This document shows, piece by piece, positions 33,500 through 43,676 of a DNA stretch of 64,000 nucleotides (position 1 is the stretch's first letter; every line of letters starts with the position of its first letter). Source of the stretch: Extensimonas soli (GTDB taxonomy: Bacteria > Pseudomonadota > Gammaproteobacteria > Burkholderiales > Burkholderiaceae_C). The notes beneath the pieces were generated by a model, which worked only from the letters and a program-made list of their open reading frames with translations, did no database searches and was not told where the DNA came from. The stretch is taken from positions 1 through 64,000 of the forward strand of contig NZ_JARGEL010000017.1 in NCBI RefSeq assembly GCF_029211265.1. Reading direction: 5' to 3'. The position numbers and the translations under genes are program-made.

Positions 33500-34513
33500 C
33501 TACCTCTCACTAGTGAGGGGCGGCAGCGCATCAAGCGGTGAGCGCACTCCGGCACCGCCAACTTTCAGCACATGCGTGTAAATCATCGTCGTAGAGACGT
33601 CGGAATGGCCGAGCAGATCCTGCACGGTTCGAATGTCGTAACCGCTGCGGAGCAAGGCCGTCGCGAACGAGTGGCGGAGGGTGTGCGGTGTGGCGGGCTT
33701 CGTGATGCCTGCTTGTTCTACGGCACGTTTGAAGGCGCGCTGAAAGGTCTGGTCATACATGTGATGGCGACGCACGACACCGCTCCGTGGATCGGTCGAA
33801 TGCGTGTGCTGCGCAAAAACCCAGAACCACGGCCAGGAATGCCCGGCGCGCGGATACTTCCGCTCAAGGGCGTCGGGAAGCGCAACGCCGCTGCGGCCCT
33901 CGGCCTGGTCCTTCAGCCACCATGCCCGTGCACGCGACAGCTGCTCGCGCAGGCTGGGTGCCAAGCTCTCGGGTAACATCAAGGCCCGATCCTTGGAGCC
34001 CTTGCCCTCCCGCACGATGATCGTGCCGTGATCGAAATCCAGATCCTTGACCCGCAGTTGCAAACCCTCACTGATCCGCATGCCCGTTCCATACAGAAGC
34101 TGGGCGAACAAACGATGCTCGCCTTCCAGAAAACCGAGGATGCGAACCACTTCATCCGGGGTCAGCACCACCGGCAAGCGCCGCGACGGCCGAGGTCTTC
34201 CGATCTCCTGAAGCCAGGGCAGATCCGTGCACAGCACCTTGCCGTAGAAGAACAGCAAGGCCGCCAATGCCTGACGATGCGTGGAGACCGAAACCTTGCG
34301 CTCGTTCGCCAGCCAGGACAGAAATGCCTCGACTTCGCTGCTGCCCAAGGTTGCCGGGTGACGCACACCGTGGAAACGGATGAAGGCACGAACCCAGTGG
34401 ACATAAGCCTGTTCGGTTCGTAAGCTGTAATGCAAGTAGCGTATGCGCTCACGCAACTGGTCCAGAACCTTGACCGAACGCAGCGGTGGTAACGGCGCAG
34501 TGGCGGTTTTCAT
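33500..34513 (-). CDS. intI1: Class 1 integron integrase
   Basis: This 337-residue tyrosine recombinase has catalytic Arg in [10 protein letters not shown], His and Arg in [11 protein letters not shown], His in [10 protein letters not shown], and Tyr in TTMIYTHVL. The integron-specific insertion [20 protein letters not shown] is present. It is full length and looks identical to the clinical-type IntI1 as I recall it. It recombines cassettes at attI1/attC. The cassette promoter lies within its gene. Confidence 0.98.
34398..34426 (+). promoter_or_regulatory. Cassette promoter Pc, weak variant (PcW)
   Basis: TGGACA (34398-34403), a 17-bp spacer and TAAGCT (34421-34426) match the PcW form within intI1. 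The second promoter P2 (TTGTTA ... TACAGT) has a 14-bp spacer, the inactive form. Confidence 0.9.
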
Positions 34514-34525
34514 GGCTTGTTATGA

Positions 34526-34541
34526 CTGTTTTTTTGTACAG
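34526..34541 (-). promoter_or_regulatory. LexA box in the intI1 promoter
   Basis: CTG-N10-CAG (CTGTTTTTTTGTACAG) lies 12 bp before the intI1 start. It matches the SOS box through which LexA controls class 1 integrase expression. Confidence 0.85.
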
Positions 34542-34593
34542 TCTATGCCTCGGGCATCCAAGCAGCAAGCGCGTTACGCCGTGGGTCGATGTT

Positions 34594-34656
34594 TGATGTT
34601 ATGGAGCAGCAACGATGTTACGCAGCAGGGCAGTCGCCCTAAAACAAAGTTAGATG
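34594..34656 (+). other. attI1 recombination site
   Basis: The site ends with the simple site core ACAAAGTTAGATGC; crossover is between G34649 and T34650. The left boundary is approximate. The qacE cassette starts immediately after. Confidence 0.85.
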
Positions 34657-34757
34657 CACTAAGCACATAATTGCTCACAGCCAAACTATCAGGTCAAGTC
34701 TGCTTTTATTATTTTTAAGCGTGCATAATAAGCCCTACACAAATTGGGAGATATATC

Positions 34758-35090
34758 ATGAAAGGCTGGCTTTTTCTTGTTATCGCAATAGTTGGCGAAG
34801 TAATCGCAACATCCGCATTAAAATCTAGCGAGGGCTTTACTAAGCTTGCCCCTTCCGCCGTTGTCATAATCGGTTATGGCATCGCATTTTATTTTCTTTC
34901 TCTGGTTCTGAAATCCATCCCTGTCGGTGTTGCTTATGCAGTCTGGTCGGGACTCGGCGTCGTCATAATTACAGCCATTGCCTGGTTGCTTCATGGGCAA
35001 AAGCTTGATGCGTGGGGCTTTGTAGGTATGGGGCTCATAGTTAGTGGTGTAGTAGTTTTAAACTTGCTTTCCAAAGCAAGTGCCCACTAA
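34758..35090 (+). CDS. qacE: QacE quaternary ammonium efflux protein, full length
   Basis: This 110-residue SMR-family proton antiporter has four membrane helices and the conserved Glu in [17 protein letters not shown]. Unlike the common qacEdelta1, its C-terminus ([16 protein letters not shown]) is complete, so helix 4 is normal. GGGAG precedes the ATG. It exports quaternary ammonium compounds and cationic dyes. It is the only cassette, transcribed from PcW. Confidence 0.97.
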
Positions 35091-35102
35091 TAAACTCAGT
35101 CA

Positions 35103-35242
35103 TCTAACAAGTCGTTGCAGCACCGCTCCAGCACTTCGTGCCTGCGCTGGACAGTTTTTAAGTCGCGGCTTTATGGTTTTGCTGCGCAAAAGTATTCCAT
35201 AAAATCACAACTTAAAAACTGCCGCTGAACTCGGCGTTGAAC
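35103..35242 (+). other. attC site of the qacE cassette
   Basis: The site runs from CTAAC after the qacE stop to GTTGAAC at 35236-35242. Long imperfect inverted repeats (GGACAGTTTTTAAGTCG... and ...ACTTAAAAACTGCC) form the cruciform. This makes the cassette potentially mobile, unlike the fixed qacEdelta1 segment. Confidence 0.85.
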
Positions 35243-35338
35243 GACAGCTTTCCCAAAAGCTCTACGGCTGCTCTGGGTCGACACCGGTAATCGGATCGTT
35301 GCCGCACTGAACAGCGCCCCGTTCCAGGTCGCCTCCAT

Positions 35339-35977
35339 TTATGCGGCTGAACCGAGGGAGAGCAGCTTTACGCCGTCTGGCCGCAGTTCGCCCTTGGGCG
35401 ACACGTGCCGGTAGAGCGTCTGCCGGGTAATCCCGAGTTCTTCGCAGAGATCGCCCACCTTGGTTTCCGGTTGCCCCATGCTGGCCATCGCCAGGCGTAG
35501 CTTGGCGGCGGTCATCTTGAAGGGGCGCCCCCCTTTCCTGCCGCGAGCGCGCGCCGAGATAAGTCCAGCGACTGTTCGCTCGGAAATCAACTCACGCTCG
35601 AACTCGGCCAGCGCGGCAAAAATACCGAACACAAGCTTGCCGGCGGCAGTCGTCGTGTCGACCGCCGCACCGTGACCGGTCAGGACCTTCAGGCCCACGC
35701 TACGCGCAGTTAGGTCGTGCACGGTGTTGATCAGGTGGCGCAGATCACGGCCAAGCCGATCGAGCTTCCACACGATCAGCGTGTCCCCTTCACGAAGCGC
35801 CTTCAGGCAAGCAGCCAACCCTGGGCGATCATCGCGCCTGCCCGAGGCCAGATCCTCGTAAAGGTGCGCAAGGCTCACACCAGCGGCGATGAGCGCATCG
35901 CGTTGCAAATTGGTGGACTGGGATCCGTCCGCCTTCGATACCCGCATGTAGCCGATCAGCACCTTTTCACCCGTCAC
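35339..35977 (-). CDS. tniR: TniR serine resolvase of the Tn402-like element
   Basis: This 212-residue serine recombinase has catalytic Ser in IGYMRVSKADGSQST, Arg in WKLDRLGRDLRHLI, a long E helix, and a C-terminal helix-turn-helix (CEELGITRQTLYRHV). It resolves cointegrates at the res site between tniR and tniQ. Its fold is shared with Tn21-type TnpR. Confidence 0.95.
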   Translation of the reverse strand: MTGEKVLIGYMRVSKADGSQSTNLQRDALIAAGVSLAHLYEDLASGRRDDRPGLAACLKALREGDTLIVWKLDRLGRDLRHLINTVHDLTARSVGLKVLTGHGAAVDTTTAAGKLVFGIFAALAEFERELISERTVAGLISARARGRKGGRPFKMTAAKLRLAMASMGQPETKVGDLCEELGITRQTLYRHVSPKGELRPDGVKLLSLGSAA

Positions 35978-36023
35978 GTATACGTTCGATTATGTGACAG
36001 TTTGCATCGGGAAGCTCTGCACG
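35978..36023. promoter_or_regulatory. Probable start of the Tn402 res site
   Basis: The 46-bp gap between tniR and tniQ holds TGTGACA (35995-36001), with TTGTCAC at 36031-36037 just inside tniQ, inverted and spaced as recombinase subsites. In Tn402 elements res lies at this place. Limits are approximate. Confidence 0.5.
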
Positions 36024-37241
36024 TCAAAATTTGTCACTTAACCCGTCATTCTGTCTAAGGCATGCAAAGGGTAGGCTAGGCTCATAATGTGACAGAAATT
36101 CCGGGGGGATGCCTTCCTTCGCGAAGGTGGCGCGCAACTGTTCCAAGGAAGCGGGGTCGCGCCGACCATAGGAAGCCAACGCGAACAGCGAGCGTGCCGT
36201 CTCGGGGTTGTGTCGTGCTTCAATGATGGCCTCATCAATGGCCTGGATTGCACGCTGCCAGTGATCGACGGGTTCGGGCTTCGGCGCTTTCGCCGGCAGG
36301 CCACTGGTGAACCCGGTTTGGGGCTCGGACCAGAATAGCTTTGCGTGCTCGCCTGGCGGGCTTATATCCCTCACCTCAATCAAGCTGATTGCCGTTGCCG
36401 CCGCCTCCAGCATCTGCAACCGTACTGCCGGGTTCAGGGTTTCATACGGTCGCCACAGACTTTGCCCAGCACGCAGCGGATGCCCGCAGCATTCCCAGAT
36501 TTGGCGGAGATACCCCGCGTAGGTGCCGCACGTCGAAAGCGGGGTGTTCAGCTCATCGAGCAGCGTGCGTAGCAGCCTAAACCACAATCCGGCGTGGATG
36601 CGTCGGCGCGGCAACTCCACGTGGCCGGTCGTCAGTGCCTGCCAGGTACGCTGGTCCATCGCCGCAATCGCGTCGCTGGCAGTGCGCGGTTCGGCGTCGG
36701 CGTTCTCCCAGCCGAGAAACCGCCCTGGCACGCCCCAATAGGATTCCAGCCAGCAGCCATGCAGTGGGCAGCTCAGCATCAGGGGCAGCTTCCACGCGAG
36801 CAGTACGGCTTGGTTCTCCGGATCGTTCAGGCAGAGCGGACAGGCGCGGTGTATCGGTTGGGTGGGCAGCCAGGCACGCCAGCTCGTGATGGATCGCGTC
36901 TTACGGCGGAGTCTCGGCAGCAGTACCGAGAGCTGGAACGCATAGGTTTCCAATGCGGCTGGAATCTGATCATCAAGGCTGTCCAGTAGCCAAGGCACCC
37001 AGCCGGCGAAACTCATGCAGCGCAGCCGATCCAGCTCGATACCGCTCCGCTGGGAGAGCATCGCCAGCAGCGCCAGTGGTGGCGCGGTGTCCAGGTCATC
37101 AACCTGGCCGTGACCAAGATCGTGCTCCAGCAGCTCGGACACTTCCATGTGATAGCAAAGGGCCACGCGGTTGAGCCACGAAGACAGGGCTTCGGCTTCC
37201 CTGGGTGCCGGATGCAGTGGCCAGCGTGGCGCTGGCTTCAC
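36024..37241 (-). CDS. tniQ: TniQ transposition auxiliary protein
   Basis: This 405-residue protein starts at GTG 37241 inside the tniB stop (coupled). A zinc-binding cluster is visible in HRACPLCLNDPENQ and LSCPLHGCWLES (about residues 130-165). TniQ is required for Tn402 transposition and target choice and is homologous to TnsD-type proteins. The frame extends upstream as a shadow of tniB; the longer start is rejected. Confidence 0.95.
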   Translation of the reverse strand: MKPAPRWPLHPAPREAEALSSWLNRVALCYHMEVSELLEHDLGHGQVDDLDTAPPLALLAMLSQRSGIELDRLRCMSFAGWVPWLLDSLDDQIPAALETYAFQLSVLLPRLRRKTRSITSWRAWLPTQPIHRACPLCLNDPENQAVLLAWKLPLMLSCPLHGCWLESYWGVPGRFLGWENADAEPRTASDAIAAMDQRTWQALTTGHVELPRRRIHAGLWFRLLRTLLDELNTPLSTCGTYAGYLRQIWECCGHPLRAGQSLWRPYETLNPAVRLQMLEAAATAISLIEVRDISPPGEHAKLFWSEPQTGFTSGLPAKAPKPEPVDHWQRAIQAIDEAIIEARHNPETARSLFALASYGRRDPASLEQLRATFAKEGIPPEFLSHYEPSLPFACLRQNDGLSDKF

Positions 37242-38155
37242 ATCAGTTCCCGCTCGAATTGCCGCCGCCGCTCGCTGGGACCGGTGTAATCGGCCATGCT
37301 CAGCGTGCGATGGTTGATCGCTTCCTCGCCGCTCTCCACGGCGACGATGGCCGCCGCCATCAGCAAGTGCGCCAGTTCGCCGATGGTGCCCTCGCTGCGT
37401 GTGAGCAGGTAGCGGGCCATGTCCAGCGTGGCAATCGACGAGGGTCGCCGCAGTGGAAGCGAAGCGGCGAAACTGGCCAGCAGTGAGCAGCAATCGTGAT
37501 TGGCCTCCCATACCGGCAGCATCATCGGCTCGAAGCGATTTTCCAACTGGTCATCGGAGCGGATGGCCAGGTAGGCGTCGCGCGTGCCGACCCCGACCAG
37601 TGGGATGCGCAGTTCATTGCCGAGGAAGCGCAGGAGATTGAGGAATTCCCGGCGATTGACGCTGTTACCGGCCAGGACGTTGTGCAACTCGTCGATCACC
37701 AGCATGCGCACGCCGACCTTGCGCAGCAGTGCCAGCGCCAGTTGTTCCATTTCTGGCAGCCGTGGGCGCGGTCGCAATGGCGCACCCATCGCCGCGAGCA
37801 GCGCGACGTAGAAGCGGATTACCGACGGTTCGGATGGCATCTGCACGACCAGTACCGGAATGTGCTCCTGGTCGGCGTCGGCTCTGGCCGGATGCGTGCG
37901 CCGGAACTTCTCGACGATCATCGACTTGCCGTTGTTGGTCGGGCCGACCAGCAGCAGGTTGGGCATGCGTTGCTTGTTTGGCCACGTATACAGGATTTCC
38001 AGCCGGTTCAGCGCCTCGACTGCTCGCGGATAGCCGATCCAGCGGTCGGCGCGAAGGCGATGGATGCGTTCGTCCGCCGGGAGACGGGCCAAGCCCTGGG
38101 CCGCCGGCAGCAGGTGGGACAAGTCGATGATGGGATATTCTTCCACGGCTACCAC
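37238..38155 (-). CDS. tniB: TniB AAA+ transposition ATPase
   Basis: This 305-residue ATPase has Walker A LLVGPTNNGKSMIVEK (about residues 66-81), Walker B VRMLVIDELHNVL and sensor VGVGTRDAY. Like MuB and TnsC it selects target DNA for TniA. It overlaps tniA by 7 bp and tniQ by 4 bp. Confidence 0.96.
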   Translation of the reverse strand: MVAVEEYPIIDLSHLLPAAQGLARLPADERIHRLRADRWIGYPRAVEALNRLEILYTWPNKQRMPNLLLVGPTNNGKSMIVEKFRRTHPARADADQEHIPVLVVQMPSEPSVIRFYVALLAAMGAPLRPRPRLPEMEQLALALLRKVGVRMLVIDELHNVLAGNSVNRREFLNLLRFLGNELRIPLVGVGTRDAYLAIRSDDQLENRFEPMMLPVWEANHDCCSLLASFAASLPLRRPSSIATLDMARYLLTRSEGTIGELAHLLMAAAIVAVESGEEAINHRTLSMADYTGPSERRRQFERELM

Positions 38156-39831
38156 TCCTCAATCTGGTCGAACGGTTTGGCCGGCAACTGGTTGTCTGCC
38201 TGCTGCCCATCCATGTCAGCGCCCGGTGGTGGCGTGGTTTTGACAGGCGGTGCCGTTGCCTTGAGATGCTGGCGTCGATCCGCGTCGCGCCGCGCCTTGC
38301 GCGTAGCCTTCTGCGCGGTGGTAATGATTTCGCGCATCTGGCCGATCATGCGGAACAACGCCGACTCATCCACCTGTTCGCGCCCTTGCTGCCGCAATTT
38401 CGCCAGCGCCTGTCGTTGTTCCCAGAGGGTGACAGCCGGGTGCGACAAGGTACGGTAGGGAATTTCCAGGTAGTGCTGCCCCTCTGGTTCCAGCACCCAT
38501 ATGCGGCTGATGTCGCGCGGGTCGCGCCGGATCAGGAACGCAGGCAAGCGGTCCCGCCGAGCTATCCACGGCTTGAGCGCATCGGCGTAGTAGTGGATGT
38601 GGTCGATGACGAAGCCGGTGCGGGTCAGCGTGCGGCGGATGATGGGCAGAAAATCGACCAGAAAAGCCGTAGCGCGAGTGATGACGGTTGGCACGCCGGT
38701 CCGCGTGATAGCTTCGGCCCAGCGCGCGGCCGGCGGTTGGAGCAGGCCGTTGTGCACAGAGCCGTGATAGGTGCCGACCGCCAATGTGAGCCAGCGCTCT
38801 AGCTCGCGCAGCGTCAGGGCGGCCTTGTTTTCGGAATCGTAGTCGCCGCGCTGGTCAGGGTTGGAGAAGGTCGTTCCCGGCAGTTCGTCGTGAATCATCT
38901 GCATCGCCGTGCCGATGATCCGTTCCACGATGCCGCCATAGTGCGGCTGTCCCAGCGGGCGATAGTCCAGCCGGATGCCATGCTGCTCGCAACCCCGGCG
39001 CAGGGCCTCGCTCTTGAACTCGGCCGCGTTGTCTAGGTAGAGCAGCAAGGGCTTGCCGCTCATCTGCCAATCCATTTCCACGTTCAGTCCTTCCAGCCAA
39101 GGGCGCTTGTCGCAGGCGACATGCACGAGGCACAGGCCAACCGAAACGGCAGACGGCGCTTCCAGCGTGACGACCATGCCGAGCACGCAGCGGGTGAACA
39201 CGTCGATGGCGAGGGTCAGGTACGGGCGGCCAATAGGTTGCCGGTCGCGGTCATCGACCACGATCAGGTCGATGACCGTATGGTCTATCTGCACCTGCTC
39301 CAGCGGCGCGGAGACGGGTGGCGGAACACCACCAACACCTTGCAGGTCGCGGGCGGCATCTTGTCCTTCCCGGCGGTGAGTGACCTCGCGCGGATCGAGG
39401 CCGGCGATCCGCAGTGCCACCGTGTTGCGCGCCGGCACCCGCAGCTTTTGCAGCTTGCACGCCCGCACAACTTCGCGGTGGAACGCCGCCAAGCTACGCT
39501 TCTGCTTGGTCAGGAAGCGCTTTTGCAGTAACTCGCGGATGATTCGTTCGACCGACTCCGGCAAGCGGCCTTTACCTTTGCCACCGCTCGACTGCCCAAG
39601 AGCCAAGTCAGTGACCAGCCCCGATCCTAGCCGGGCACGGCGGATCAGGACGTAGACCTGCCGCCGGGACAGCCCCAATGCCTGGGCTGCCGCGTCGGCC
39701 GCTTCATGCCCAACCGTCTCCGACTGCGCCAACGGCCCAATGATCTCCGCGCGACGACGCGCACGCTCCCATGCCTGTTCTGGCAGGGTGGCCACGCCGT
39801 GCTCGGTAATCGGTGCGGTATCGGTCGCCAT
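38149..39831 (-). CDS. tniA: TniA DDE transposase
   Basis: The 560-residue product from ATG 39831 has N-terminal DNA-binding helices (LGLSRRQVYVLIRRARLG), an RNase H core with D in EQVQIDHTVIDLIVVD, D in LLYLDNAAEFKSEALRR and E in PHYGGIVERIIGTAMQ, then a Mu-type C-terminus ending KPFDQIEEW. It joins the 25-bp ends to target DNA. Upstream in-frame codons reach 39924 but are outside the normal protein. Confidence 0.97.
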   Translation of the reverse strand: MATDTAPITEHGVATLPEQAWERARRRAEIIGPLAQSETVGHEAADAAAQALGLSRRQVYVLIRRARLGSGLVTDLALGQSSGGKGKGRLPESVERIIRELLQKRFLTKQKRSLAAFHREVVRACKLQKLRVPARNTVALRIAGLDPREVTHRREGQDAARDLQGVGGVPPPVSAPLEQVQIDHTVIDLIVVDDRDRQPIGRPYLTLAIDVFTRCVLGMVVTLEAPSAVSVGLCLVHVACDKRPWLEGLNVEMDWQMSGKPLLLYLDNAAEFKSEALRRGCEQHGIRLDYRPLGQPHYGGIVERIIGTAMQMIHDELPGTTFSNPDQRGDYDSENKAALTLRELERWLTLAVGTYHGSVHNGLLQPPAARWAEAITRTGVPTVITRATAFLVDFLPIIRRTLTRTGFVIDHIHYYADALKPWIARRDRLPAFLIRRDPRDISRIWVLEPEGQHYLEIPYRTLSHPAVTLWEQRQALAKLRQQGREQVDESALFRMIGQMREIITTAQKATRKARRDADRRQHLKATAPPVKTTPPPGADMDGQQADNQLPAKPFDQIEEW

Positions 39832-40031
39832 GCTCATCTCGCTTTGGTGCACACGAGTATTGAGCATAGACGAGTTTCGTGCAGAGGAGTCCTGATATCT
39901 GGCTGTCAGGAGCCGTATGCACAAGAGGCTTCAAACCGCGCTGAATGGTGCAGTCGTCTTCTGAAAATGACAGCGCCAGAGGTTCGGGCGGACTTCTCGT
40001 GAACCCTCGTTTTCAAGAAGAAGGAGACTGC

Positions 40032-42998
40032 ATGCCCCGTCGTTCGATCCTGTCCGCCGCCGAGCGCGAAAGCCTGCTGGCGTTGCCGGATACCAGGGAC
40101 GAGTTGATCCGTCACTACACGTTCAGCGAAGCCGACCTCTCCCTCATCCGGCAGCGGCGCGGGCCGGCCAACCGGCTGGGCTTTGCGGTGCAACTTTGCT
40201 ACCTGCGCTTTCCTGGCATCATTCTTGGCGTCGATCAGCCACCGTTCCCGCCGCTGGTGAGACTGGTCGCCGACCAACTCAAGGTTGGCGTCGAAAGCTG
40301 GCAAGACTACGGGCAGCGGGAGCAGACCCGGCGCGAGCATCTGGTGGAGCTGCAAACGGTATTCGGCTTCCAGACTTTCACCATGAGGCACTACCGGCAG
40401 GCTGTACACACCCTGACCGATTTGGCCATGCAGACCGACAAGGGCGTCGTGCTGGCCAGTGCCTTGATCGAACAGCTGCGGCAGCAGTCCATCATTTTGC
40501 CCGCGCTCAATGCCATTGAGCGAGCAAGCTCCGAAGCCATCACCCGCGCGACCCGGCGCATCTACGAGACCCTGTCCGATCCGCTGTCGGACGTACACCG
40601 GCATCGACTCGACGACCTGCTCAAGCGTCGCGATAACGGCAAGACGACCTGGCTGGCCTGGCTGCGCCTGTCGCCCGTCAAGCCGAACTCACGCCACATG
40701 CTCGAACACATCGAGCGCCTGAAAGCCTGGCAAGCGCTCGACCTGCCGCCCGGCATCGAACGGCTGGTGCACCAGAACCGGCTGCTCAAGATCGCCCGCG
40801 AGGGCGGTCAGATGACACCCGCCGACCTGGCGAGGTTCGAGCCGCAGCGGCGCTACGCCACCCTGGTGGCGCTCGCCGTCGAGGGCATGGCCACGGTCAC
40901 CGACGAGATCATCGACCTGCACGACCGCATCCTGGGCAAGGTGTTCAGCGCCGCCAGGCACAAGCATCAGCAGCAGTTTCAGGCATCGGGCAAGGCGATC
41001 AACGCCAAGGTACGCCTGTACGGGCGCATCGGGCAGGCGCTCATCGACGCGAAGCAATCGGGCTCCGATCCCTTCGCCGCCATCGAGGCCGTGCTGTCCT
41101 GGGATGCCTTCGCCCATAGCGTCACCGAGGCGCAGAAGCTCGCGCAGCCCGAGGACTTCGATTTCCTGCCCCGCATCGGCGAGAACTACGCCACCCTGCG
41201 CCGCTACGCGCCGCAATTCCTCGACGTGCTCAAGCTGCGCGCCGCGCCCGCCGCCCAGGACCTGCTCGATGCCATCGGCGTGCTGCGCGGCATGAACGCC
41301 GACCACGCCCGCAAGGTGCCGCCCGCCGCGCCGACCGGCTTCATCAAGCCGCGCTGGCAGAGGCTGGTGATGACCGACGCCGGCGTCGACCGGCGCTATT
41401 ACGAGCTGTGCGCGCTGTCGGAGCTGAAGAACGCGCTGCGCTCGGGCGACATCTGGGTGCAGGGCTCGCGCCAGTTCAAGGACTTCGAGGACTACCTGGT
41501 TCCACCCGAGAAGTTCGCCAGCCTCAAGCAGTCCAGTGATCTGCCGCTGGCCGTGGCCACCGACTGCGAGCAGTACCTGCACGAGCAGCTGACGCTGCTG
41601 GAATCCCAGCTCGCCACGGTCAACCGCATGGCGGCAGCCAATCAACTGCCCGACGCCATCATCACTGAGTCGGGCTTGAAGATCACGCCGCTGGATGCGG
41701 CGGTGCCCGACACCGCGCAGGCGCTGATCGACCAGACCGCAACGGTCCTGCCGCACGTCAAGATCACCGAACTGCTGCTGGAGGTGGACGAGTGGACGGG
41801 CTTCACCCGCCACTTCACGCACCTGAAATCGGGTGACCTGGCCAAGGACAAGCACCTGCTGCTGACCACGATCCTGGCCGACGCGATCAACCTGGGCCTG
41901 ACCAAGATGGCAGAGTCCTGCCCCGGCACCACCTACGCCAAGCTGGCCTGGCTGCAAGCCTGGCATGTCCGTGACGAGACCTATTCGGCAGCCCTGGCCG
42001 AGCTGGTCAACGCCCAGTTCCAGCACCCGTTCGCCGGACACTGGGGCGACGGCACCACCTCATCGTCGGACGGCCAGAACTTCCGCACCGGCAGCAAGGC
42101 CGCCAGCACCGGGCACGTCAATCCGAAATACGGTAGCAGTCCGGGACGTACCTTCTACACCCACATCTCCGACCAGTACGCGCCCTTCCACACCAAGGTC
42201 GTCAACGTCGGCCTGCGCGACTCGACCTACGTGCTCGACGGGCTGCTGTACCACGAGTCCGACCTGCGCATCGAGGAGCACTACACCGACACGGCGGGCT
42301 TCACCGATCACGTCTTCGCGCTGATGCACCTGCTGGGCTTTCGCTTCGCGCCCCGCATCCGCGACCTGGGCGAGACCAAGCTCTACCTCCCGAAGGGCGA
42401 GGCCACCTACGACGCGCTGAAACCCATGATCGGCGGCACGCTCAACCTCAAGCAGATCCGCACCCACTGGGACGAGATCCTGCGGTTGGCCACCTCGATC
42501 CAGCAGGGCACGGTGACGGCCTCCCTGATGCTGCGCAAGCTCGGCAGCTACCCGCGCCAGAACGGCCTGGCTGTCGCGCTGCGCGAGCTCGGGCGCATCG
42601 AGCGCACGCTGTTCATCCTGGACTGGCTGCAAAGCGTCGAGCTGCGCCGCCGCGTCCACGCTGGGCTCAACAAGGGCGAGGCGCGCAACGCGCTCGCGCG
42701 CGCCGTGTTCTTCAACCGGCTGGGCGAGATCCGCGACCGCGGCTTCGAGCAGCAACGCTACCGAGCCAGCGGCCTCAACCTGGTGACGGCGGCCATCGTG
42801 CTGTGGAACACCGTCTACCTGGAGCGGGCCACGAAAGCCCTGAACGGCCATGGCCAAACTGTCGATGACACCCTGCTGCAGTACCTGTCGCCGCTGGGCT
42901 GGGAGCACATCAACCTGACGGGCGACTACCTCTGGCGCAGCAGCGCCAGGATCGGTGCGGGCAAGTTCAGGCCGCTGAGGCCGATGCCAGCGGCTTAG
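40032..42998 (+). CDS. tnpA: Tn3-family transposase, Tn21 subgroup
   Basis: The 988-residue product from ATG 40032 ([20 protein letters not shown]) has the Tn21/Tn501 TnpA length. AAGGAG lies upstream. Catalytic residues fit D in [15 protein letters not shown] in [13 protein letters not shown] and E in [13 protein letters not shown]. It recognises 38-bp ends; one is directly at its 3' end. The longer in-frame extension to 39945 runs through the Tn402 IRt and is not native. No tnpR remains between IRt and this gene. Confidence 0.96.
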   Translation: MPRRSILSAAERESLLALPDTRDELIRHYTFSEADLSLIRQRRGPANRLGFAVQLCYLRFPGIILGVDQPPFPPLVRLVADQLKVGVESWQDYGQREQTRREHLVELQTVFGFQTFTMRHYRQAVHTLTDLAMQTDKGVVLASALIEQLRQQSIILPALNAIERASSEAITRATRRIYETLSDPLSDVHRHRLDDLLKRRDNGKTTWLAWLRLSPVKPNSRHMLEHIERLKAWQALDLPPGIERLVHQNRLLKIAREGGQMTPADLARFEPQRRYATLVALAVEGMATVTDEIIDLHDRILGKVFSAARHKHQQQFQASGKAINAKVRLYGRIGQALIDAKQSGSDPFAAIEAVLSWDAFAHSVTEAQKLAQPEDFDFLPRIGENYATLRRYAPQFLDVLKLRAAPAAQDLLDAIGVLRGMNADHARKVPPAAPTGFIKPRWQRLVMTDAGVDRRYYELCALSELKNALRSGDIWVQGSRQFKDFEDYLVPPEKFASLKQSSDLPLAVATDCEQYLHEQLTLLESQLATVNRMAAANQLPDAIITESGLKITPLDAAVPDTAQALIDQTATVLPHVKITELLLEVDEWTGFTRHFTHLKSGDLAKDKHLLLTTILADAINLGLTKMAESCPGTTYAKLAWLQAWHVRDETYSAALAELVNAQFQHPFAGHWGDGTTSSSDGQNFRTGSKAASTGHVNPKYGSSPGRTFYTHISDQYAPFHTKVVNVGLRDSTYVLDGLLYHESDLRIEEHYTDTAGFTDHVFALMHLLGFRFAPRIRDLGETKLYLPKGEATYDALKPMIGGTLNLKQIRTHWDEILRLATSIQQGTVTASLMLRKLGSYPRQNGLAVALRELGRIERTLFILDWLQSVELRRRVHAGLNKGEARNALARAVFFNRLGEIRDRGFEQQRYRASGLNLVTAAIVLWNTVYLERATKALNGHGQTVDDTLLQYLSPLGWEHINLTGDYLWRSSARIGAGKFRPLRPMPAA

Positions 42999-43031
42999 CG
43001 TGCTTTATTTTCCGTTTCCTGAAGCGACCCC
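42994..43031. repeat. 38-bp terminal inverted repeat of the Tn21-like transposon
   Basis: CTTAGCGTGCTTTATTTTCC...GCGACCCC overlaps the tnpA stop and matches Tn21-type ends. The partner left end was not found in 32157-33297, so the transposon seems truncated on that side. Confidence 0.88.
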
Positions 43032-43676
43032 AAACTCGACATCGCCACTCGACTGCACGCGCAAAAGCGCGGCGACAAGAACAAGCTGTATGCGCTGCAC
43101 GCGCCCGAGGCAGAGTGCATCGCCAAGGGCAAAGCCAGAACGCCCTACGAGTTCGGCGTGAAAGTGTCCATCGCAGTGACGGCCAAAGAGGGCCTGGTGG
43201 TGGGCATGCGCTCCATGCCCGGCAACCCGTATGACGGCCACACGGTGGACAGCCAGCTCGAGCTGGTCGAGATCCTCACCGGCCACACACCCAAGATCGC
43301 GCTGGCCGACCGTGGCTACCGCGGTGTCGAGCCCGCGTGTTGGGCGCGACTGCTGATCAGTCATACGCGCAAGTTGCCCAAGCGGCTGAAGAAGCTGCTC
43401 AAGCGGCGTCAGGTGGTCGAGCCCATGATCGGACACATGAAGGCCGACGGCCTACTGGGCAAGAACTGGCTCAAGGGCGCGGGTGGCGACGCGCTGCACG
43501 CTCTGCTGTGCGGCGCCGGGCACAACTTGCGGATGATCCTGCGGCACCTGCGGGTGCTTTATTGCGCCTTGCTCGGACTGATCGCCATGACCGCCACGCT
43601 GGCCTTGCCGGCACCCACGTCAACATCGCCGCTCACCGCCTTGACTTCGCGCCGCTCCGCGCTGGCTCGCGGCTAA
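43032..43676 (+). pseudogene. IS5-family transposase, 5'-truncated
   Basis: The open frame begins directly at the Tn21-type end, LDIATRLHAQKRGDKNKLYA, and continues through PYEFGVKVSIAVTAKEGLVV, LADRGYRGVEP (Asp) and VVEPMIGHMKADGLLGKNWL (Glu). This is the C-terminal two thirds of an IS5-type DDE transposase. Insertion of the Tn21-like element removed the N-terminus, with the first catalytic Asp. Confidence 0.85.

Larger units (their letters stand above)
33298..39972. mobile_element. Complete Tn402-like transposon carrying a class 1 integron
   Basis: The 25-bp inverted repeats are IRi at 33298-33322 (TGTCGTTTTCAGAAGACGGC...) and IRt at 39948-39972. Between them are intI1, attI1, a qacE cassette and tniR-tniQ-tniB-tniA. 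There is no 3'-conserved segment, sul1 or IS1326. Flanks are ATGGG and GCGCC, so no 5-bp target duplication is seen. Confidence 0.93.

Noticed and set aside
34758..35090. qacEdelta1 (3'-conserved segment)
   Set aside because: The C-terminus is the full QacE tail and an attC follows; the delta1 junction and sul1 are absent.
36024..37511. 495-residue version of TniQ
   Set aside because: The first 90 codons overlap tniB in another frame and do not look like TniQ; GTG 37241 gives the normal 405 residues.
40689..42041. 450-codon minus-strand frame antisense to tnpA
   Set aside because: Typical shadow of a GC-rich gene; tnpA is complete and conserved.
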